Source of the DNA: Deltaproteobacteria bacterium | Lineage (GTDB): Bacteria > Desulfobacterota > DSM-4660 > Desulfatiglandales > HGW-15 | Direction: 5' to 3' | Length of the DNA stretch: 9,323 nt | Assembly (NCBI GenBank): GCA_021737245.1 | Contig: JAIPEI010000113.1 | Span: 1-9,323 of the forward strand | Notes under the pieces: model-generated | What the model was told of the DNA's origin: nothing | Database searches by the model: none | The model's input: only the letters and a program-made list of their open reading frames with translations | Shown here: one piece after another, positions 5,602 to 9,323 of the stretch | Position numbering within the stretch: position 1 is the first letter of the stretch | Layout: every line of letters begins with the position of its first letter | Translations under genes and position numbers: made by a program

Positions 5602-7206
5602 TCAAATGCTGATGCGGGACCGCCTCTTCTGGACGTAGAGATAGTCGAAGACGATTCGGGTCATGAAAACCGCGGTGACGAAGCTCGCCACGATGCCGAT
5701 GCTGAGGGTCACGGCGAATCCTCTGATCGGGCCGGTGCCGAACTGGAAGAGCACGAGCGCGGCGATGAAGGTCGTCACGTTGGCGTCCAGGATCGTGACG
5801 ATCGCCTTGCTGTATCCCCCCTCGATGGCGGCCCTCGGCGGTTTTCCGAGCCGGAGCTCCTCCCGGATGCGCTCGAAGATGAGGACGTTCGCGTCCACGG
5901 CCATACCGATGGTGAGGATCATGCCCGCGATGCCGGGCAGGGTCAGTGTCGCGCCGAACATCGCCAGGCCCGCCATGATGAACAGGATGTTCAGAAGGAT
6001 CGCCACGTCCGCAACGGCTCCGGCGAGCCCGTAGTAGATCATCATGAAGACCACCACGGCGGCGCCGCCGATGAGCATGGATTTGAATCCCTTGTTGATG
6101 GAGTCCTGCCCGAGGGAGGGCCCCACGGTTCGCTCCTCGAGGATCTTGACCGGAGCGGGAAGCGCGCCGGCGCGGAGAACGATGGCCAGATCCCTGGCCT
6201 CGTCCATGTCGAACCGGCCGGTGATCTGGGCCTTTCCACCGGAGATCACCTCCTGGATCACGGGTGCGGAGTAGACATTGTTGTCCAGCACGATGGCGAG
6301 CCTTTTGCCCACGTTGGTTTGGGTGATTCTCTCGAAGAGACGGGCTCCCCGGGCGTCGAATGAAAGGGACACGTACGGGTCCCCGTACTGGGAGTCGATC
6401 TGCACCCGGGCGTCGGTGACGTACTCGCCGGTCATGAGCGTGCGCTTCTTGAGCAGAAAGGGGACCTTGCCGGTCCTTCCCGAATCCGGGTCCACGTCGA
6501 CCTTGTAAAGGATCTCGCTCCCCGGCGGAACCTCGCCCTTGACCGCCGCTTCCACGCTGTGATCCTCGTCCACGAGCTTGAACTCCAGGAGGGCGGTCTT
6601 GCCGATCAGCTCCAGTGCCCGTTCGGGGTCTTTGATGCCCGGGAGCTGAATGAGGATCCGCTGCCCCTGCTGGGGCCGGATGTCCGGTTCGCTGACGCCG
6701 AACTGGTCCACGCGGTTGCGGATGGTCTGCAGGGCCTGGTCCGCGGCCAGCTTCATGATCTGCTCGCGGGACTTGGCATCCAGGGTCATCCGGACCGGGA
6801 ACCTCTGCTGTCCCTCCGGCGTGAGGGCGCTCACCTCGAAGTCCCGGTAGCTCTCCTCCGCCAGCTCGCGGAAAGCGTCGACATCCGCCTCACGCATGAG
6901 GGTCAGGTTCACGCCCGACGTCCCCTGCCGCTGAAGCTCATGATACCGGATCCCCTCCTTTCGAAGGTCGTGCTTGATCTCCTCGACGACCCGCTCCAGG
7001 TTGCTTTCCACGGCCTTGGCCGCTTCCACCTCGAGGACGAGATGCATGCCGCCCTGCAGGTCCAGCCCGAGATGGATACGATCCTGGGGCAGCATCGAGG
7101 ACCACCAGGGCGGCAGGTCACGGGTCAGCGAAGGCGTCAGGTAGACGAGCGCCAGGATTACGAGAAAGGAGGCGATTCCAGCCCGCCAGCCTAGGTTCTT
7201 AAGCAC
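5602..7206 (-). CDS. secD: Protein translocase subunit SecD
   Basis: SecD is the larger half of the SecDF proton-driven export motor in the inner membrane. The 534-aa product has an N-terminal helix (about 8-25), the conserved LGLDLQGG (46-53) at the start of the periplasmic P1 region, the segment RNRVDQFGVSEPDI (163-176), and a C-terminal membrane domain from about 375 containing LPGIAGMILTIGMAVDANVL (423-442) followed by IFERIREEL. Asp438 in the VDAN motif corresponds to the conserved membrane aspartate needed for proton-driven function. The protein is shorter than E. coli SecD (615 aa), as in many other lineages. The start is GTG at 7206, with GGAG 6 bases before it. It follows yajC after 63 bases and precedes secF by 39. 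Confidence 0.97.
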   Translation of the reverse strand: MLKNLGWRAGIASFLVILALVYLTPSLTRDLPPWWSSMLPQDRIHLGLDLQGGMHLVLEVEAAKAVESNLERVVEEIKHDLRKEGIRYHELQRQGTSGVNLTLMREADVDAFRELAEESYRDFEVSALTPEGQQRFPVRMTLDAKSREQIMKLAADQALQTIRNRVDQFGVSEPDIRPQQGQRILIQLPGIKDPERALELIGKTALLEFKLVDEDHSVEAAVKGEVPPGSEILYKVDVDPDSGRTGKVPFLLKKRTLMTGEYVTDARVQIDSQYGDPYVSLSFDARGARLFERITQTNVGKRLAIVLDNNVYSAPVIQEVISGGKAQITGRFDMDEARDLAIVLRAGALPAPVKILEERTVGPSLGQDSINKGFKSMLIGGAAVVVFMMIYYGLAGAVADVAILLNILFIMAGLAMFGATLTLPGIAGMILTIGMAVDANVLIFERIREELRLGKPPRAAIEGGYSKAIVTILDANVTTFIAALVLFQFGTGPIRGFAVTLSIGIVASFVTAVFMTRIVFDYLYVQKRRSRISI

Positions 7207-7269
7207 GCTTCACTCCTTTGGTCTTTTGAAGGCTCGATTTCGGCAAAGAAGCACACGAACGGCACCTTG

Positions 7270-7614
7270 TCACTTGCTTGGCTTCTCCTGGACCTCCCGC
7301 CTGCCGGCCACGCCCGCGATGGAGCCCCTGCTCACCTTGACGCGGACCTTCGGAGCGATCTCCATGGTCACGGTGTCGTCCGTCACCCCGGTCACCATGC
7401 CGTGCAGACCGCCCGAGCTGACCACGCGGTCCCCTTTCTTGATGGATGCCACCATGCTCTTATGCTCTTTGGCCTTCTTCTGCTGGGGGCGGATGAGCAG
7501 AAAGTAGAATATCGCGAACATGAGGAGCAGCGGAATGAACGCGCCGAACGCTCCCCCCTGACCGCCCTCGGCTCCGGTACCCCCCTGACCCATTGCGTAC
7601 GCCAGAAAATTCAT
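7270..7614 (-). CDS. yajC: Preprotein translocase subunit YajC
   Basis: YajC is a small inner-membrane protein that associates with SecDF. From the ATG at 7614 it is 114 aa: a glycine-rich N-terminus, one hydrophobic helix (about 25-41, FIPLLLMFAIFYFLLI), then the family signature RPQQKKAKEHKSM and KKGDRVVSSGGLHGMVTGV. The frame stays open to 7653, but the ATG at 7614 is preferred because GGAGGA (7621-7626) lies 6 bases upstream and the protein then has the usual YajC N-terminus. The 136-base gap to tgt holds only a weak 5-bp stem (GGATT/AATCC) followed by TTTT, which might reduce read-through, and no clear promoter. Confidence 0.95.
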   Translation of the reverse strand: MNFLAYAMGQGGTGAEGGQGGAFGAFIPLLLMFAIFYFLLIRPQQKKAKEHKSMVASIKKGDRVVSSGGLHGMVTGVTDDTVTMEIAPKVRVKVSRGSIAGVAGRREVQEKPSK

Positions 7615-7620
7615 GCTGGT

Positions 7621-7626
7621 TCCTCC
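7621..7626 (-). promoter_or_regulatory. Shine-Dalgarno that sets the yajC start
   Basis: GGAGGA on the minus strand is followed by six bases and ATG at 7614. This picks the internal ATG over the longer reading that begins with TTG at 7653. Confidence 0.7.
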
Positions 7627-7750
7627 ATGGTTTCCCTTCGAAAACGGCTCCAAATCAGGATGGCTCCCGCCCGGCCGGTGAAAAGGATTGAAAAAATCCG
7701 GGCCTGCTGCTCCGTCAATGGCTGAAAGCCTGTTCCCGCTGTGGAAACGG

Positions 7751-8869
7751 TTAAGAGTTTACGGGTTTCGATTCGCGCATCTCGTAGAAGCCGTCACGGA
7801 ACGCTTCCAGCGCGTCGTTTCGTATTGCCGTCCGAATGTCGTCCATCAACTGTGCATAGTAGTACAGGTTGTGGATCGTGTTCAATCGATAGGCCAAAAT
7901 TTCTTTGGCGAGGAACAGGTGCCTCAGGTAGGCCCTGGAAAACCGGCTGCAGGTGAAACACCCGCAGCCATCCTCCACCGGCCTTTCGTCCCTCGCGTAC
8001 TGCGCATTCTTGATGGTGATCCGCCCTTCCGCAGTGAAGAGGGTTCCGTTCCTTGCGTTCCGGGTCGGCATCACGCAGTCGAACATGTCCACGCCGAGGC
8101 GTACCGCCTCGACAATGTCCTCGGGGGTGCCCACGCCCATCAGGTAGACGGGACGATCATCCGGCAGGACGGGAACGGTCTCCGCGATGACCCGCTCCCG
8201 GGTCTCCCGGTCCTCGCCCACGGAGAGGCCCCCGAGCGCGTAGCCGTCGAAGTCGAGCTCCACCAGCGCTTCCGCACTCTTCAACCGAAGATCTCGAAAC
8301 ATGCCGCCCTGGACGATGCCGAACAGGGCCTGCCCGCCGCCGACCCCCTTATCGCGGCAGCGGCGCGCCCACCGCGTGGTCCGGTGGACCGCCCGCCCTA
8401 CGTACTCGCGCTCGGCCGGGTAAGGCGGACACTCGTCAAAGGCCATGACGATGTCCGAGCCGAGGGCCTCCTGGATTTCCATGGCCCTTTCCGGGTCCAG
8501 GACATGCTCGGACCCGTCGAGGTGGGATCGGAACACCACCCCGTCCTCGGAGATCGTCCGGAGCGTGGCCAGGCTGTACACCTGAAACCCGCCGCTGTCG
8601 GTCAGGATGGCCTTGGGCCATGCCATGAACCGGTGCAGGCCGCCCAGCTCGCGCACGGCCTCGTGCCCGGGCCTGAGGAACAGGTGATACGTGTTGGCGA
8701 GAATGATCTCCGCCCCGATTCCTTCCAGATCATCCGGGCCCACCGCCTTGACCGAACCCGCAGTGCCGACGGGCATGAACACGGGCGTGTCGACCGTACC
8801 GTGGGACGTCGTTACCCGCCCGGTCCGCGCGCAGGAATCGGCGCACCTGTGGAAGACCTGATACATCAT
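7751..8869 (-). CDS. tgt: Queuine tRNA-ribosyltransferase (tRNA-guanine transglycosylase)
   Basis: Tgt swaps guanine-34 in the anticodon of tRNAs for Asp, Asn, His and Tyr for the queuosine precursor preQ1. From the ATG at 8869 the product is 372 aa, normal for the bacterial enzyme. It contains TDSGGFQVYSL (90-100) with the active-site Asp91, FGIVQGG (183-189), GGLSVGE (213-219), and VDMFDCVMPTRNARNG (260-275) with the nucleophile Asp264. The zinc site is complete: Cys302, Cys304 and Cys307 in GCGCFTC, and His333 in TIHN. The frame is open to a TTG at 8917, but that would add 16 residues that do not resemble the family. The tandem ATGs at 8869 and 8866 have only a weak ribosome site (GACGG or a distant AGAGG), so translation may be modest. 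It lies 76 bases after queA, its pathway partner. Confidence 0.97.
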   Translation of the reverse strand: MMYQVFHRCADSCARTGRVTTSHGTVDTPVFMPVGTAGSVKAVGPDDLEGIGAEIILANTYHLFLRPGHEAVRELGGLHRFMAWPKAILTDSGGFQVYSLATLRTISEDGVVFRSHLDGSEHVLDPERAMEIQEALGSDIVMAFDECPPYPAEREYVGRAVHRTTRWARRCRDKGVGGGQALFGIVQGGMFRDLRLKSAEALVELDFDGYALGGLSVGEDRETRERVIAETVPVLPDDRPVYLMGVGTPEDIVEAVRLGVDMFDCVMPTRNARNGTLFTAEGRITIKNAQYARDERPVEDGCGCFTCSRFSRAYLRHLFLAKEILAYRLNTIHNLYYYAQLMDDIRTAIRNDALEAFRDGFYEMRESKPVNS

Positions 8870-8903
8870 GCCGTCGCAAAAAGCCTCTAAGCAAGAGATC
8901 CGC

Positions 8904-8921
8904 CCTCTTCGTTTCAAGAGG
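8904..8921 (-). other. Small stem-loop in the queA-tgt spacer
   Basis: On the minus strand CCTCTT and AAGAGG form a 6-bp stem around GAAACG. A T-rich stretch (GCTTTTTGC) follows about 20 bases later, not directly after the stem, so this is not a convincing terminator. It may be an mRNA hairpin between the two queuosine genes. Confidence 0.25.
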
Positions 8922-8945
8922 TCAAAGCGTTGCCGGCCACGGGCG

Positions 8946-9323
8946 CTACAGGATCAGCATGGCGTCGCCGTAGCTGAAGAATCGGTACCGTGCCCGGACG
9001 GCCCGCCGGTAGGCCTCCCGGATCCGCTCGAGGCCTGCGAAGGCCGACACCAGAAAGAGCAGGGAGCTCGCGGGCAGATGAAAGTTCGTGATGAGCCCGT
9101 CCACGGCACGAAACCGGTGGCCGGGGGTGATCATCAGTGTGGTCCGGCCCTGCCCCGGGGAAATGAAGCCGTCGCGGTCCGCCGAGGTCTCCAGGGTGCG
9201 AACCACGGTGGTCCCCACCGCGATCACGCGCCGGCCCTCGGCTCGGGCCCGGTTCACCTCGGCCGCCGTTTCCGGTTCGATCCGGTAGGCCTCCTCCCCC
9301 AGGACGTGCTCCCGGATGTCCCT
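8946..9323 (-). CDS. queA: S-adenosylmethionine:tRNA ribosyltransferase-isomerase QueA, C-terminal part
   Basis: QueA transfers and rearranges the ribosyl part of S-adenosylmethionine onto preQ1 in tRNA, giving epoxyqueuosine; it acts right after Tgt. The frame is open from the window edge and ends in TAG at 8946, so the last 125 residues are present and the N-terminal part lies outside. Visible motifs are [54 protein letters not shown] and the C-terminal [13 protein letters not shown], all typical of QueA. The valine codon GTG at 9257 is internal and not a start, since the conserved part continues upstream through it. Next gene is tgt, 76 bases on, in the same direction. Confidence 0.95.
   Translation of the reverse strand, partial: RDIREHVLGEEAYRIEPETAAEVNRARAEGRRVIAVGTTVVRTLETSADRDGFISPGQGRTTLMITPGHRFRAVDGLITNFHLPASSLLFLVSAFAGLERIREAYRRAVRARYRFFSYGDAMLIL

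Noticed and set aside
5581..6363. 260-codon plus-strand frame antisense to secD
   Set aside because: Rich in Asp, His, Glu and Gly, a typical complement of hydrophobic membrane codons, and covered by a clear SecD.
7677..7700. Stem GGATT/AATCC followed by TTTT upstream of yajC as a terminator
   Set aside because: Only five pairs and AT-rich, inside an operon whose order is conserved; too weak to call as a terminator.
7611..7718. 35-codon minus-strand frame (TTG start) between tgt and yajC, ending in TGA that overlaps the yajC ATG
   Set aside because: The ATGA overlap is suggestive and the residues look protein-like, but there is only a weak AGG upstream, the start is TTG, and no family is recognised. 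Not enough to call a gene.
7688..8890. 400-codon plus-strand frame antisense to tgt
   Set aside because: Tgt has a complete catalytic and zinc site on the minus strand; the plus frame is its codon shadow.
8870..8945. preQ1 riboswitch ahead of tgt
   Set aside because: The spacer has only a short 6-bp stem and none of the pseudoknot layout or A-rich tail expected of a preQ1 aptamer; it is also internal to the queA-tgt operon.

Overview
The window is GC-rich bacterial DNA carrying a housekeeping operon read on the minus strand and one catabolic gene on the plus strand. The minus-strand order queA-tgt-yajC-secD-secF is a widespread bacterial arrangement. The SecD length (534 aa), the large TPR protein following secF, the acyl-CoA dehydrogenase and the base composition suggest a deltaproteobacterium (Desulfobacterota, perhaps a syntrophic or sulfate-reducing lineage). 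That placement is inference and was not tested by any search.

Layout, left to right. Positions 1-60 hold what looks like the last 19 codons of a plus-strand gene, followed by a strong stem-loop (69-102). A complete plus-strand acyl-CoA dehydrogenase follows (132-1277). It converges on the minus-strand block, which starts with a nitroreductase-family flavoprotein (1325-1915) and a MutT-like Nudix hydrolase (1912-2334) joined by an ATGA stop/start overlap. Between mutT and the next gene lie about 220 non-coding bases made of an 81-bp direct repeat, whose first copy contains the mutT start, and a 7-bp purine-rich microsatellite. Then come a membrane-anchored TPR protein of unknown function (2555-4474), secF (4519-5562), secD (5602-7206), yajC (7270-7614), tgt (7751-8869) and the 3' part of queA (8946 to the window end).

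In transcription order the minus block first makes two queuosine tRNA-modification enzymes (Tgt exchanges guanine for preQ1; QueA adds the epoxycyclopentane precursor). It then makes the SecD-SecF-YajC accessory complex, which uses the proton motive force to help export proteins through SecYEG. The TPR protein, anchored in the inner membrane and directly after secF, is a candidate partner in export. MutT and the nitroreductase at the 3' end are probably a small separately translated pair.

The most unusual features are: the 81-bp repeat array that duplicates the 5' end of mutT with its upstream leader, with a heptanucleotide array embedded in it; a roughly 48-residue hydrophobic insertion in SecF that resembles a partial internal duplication and would add two membrane helices; and the uncharacterised TPR protein linked to secDF. 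No CRISPR array, transposase, tRNA or rRNA was seen.
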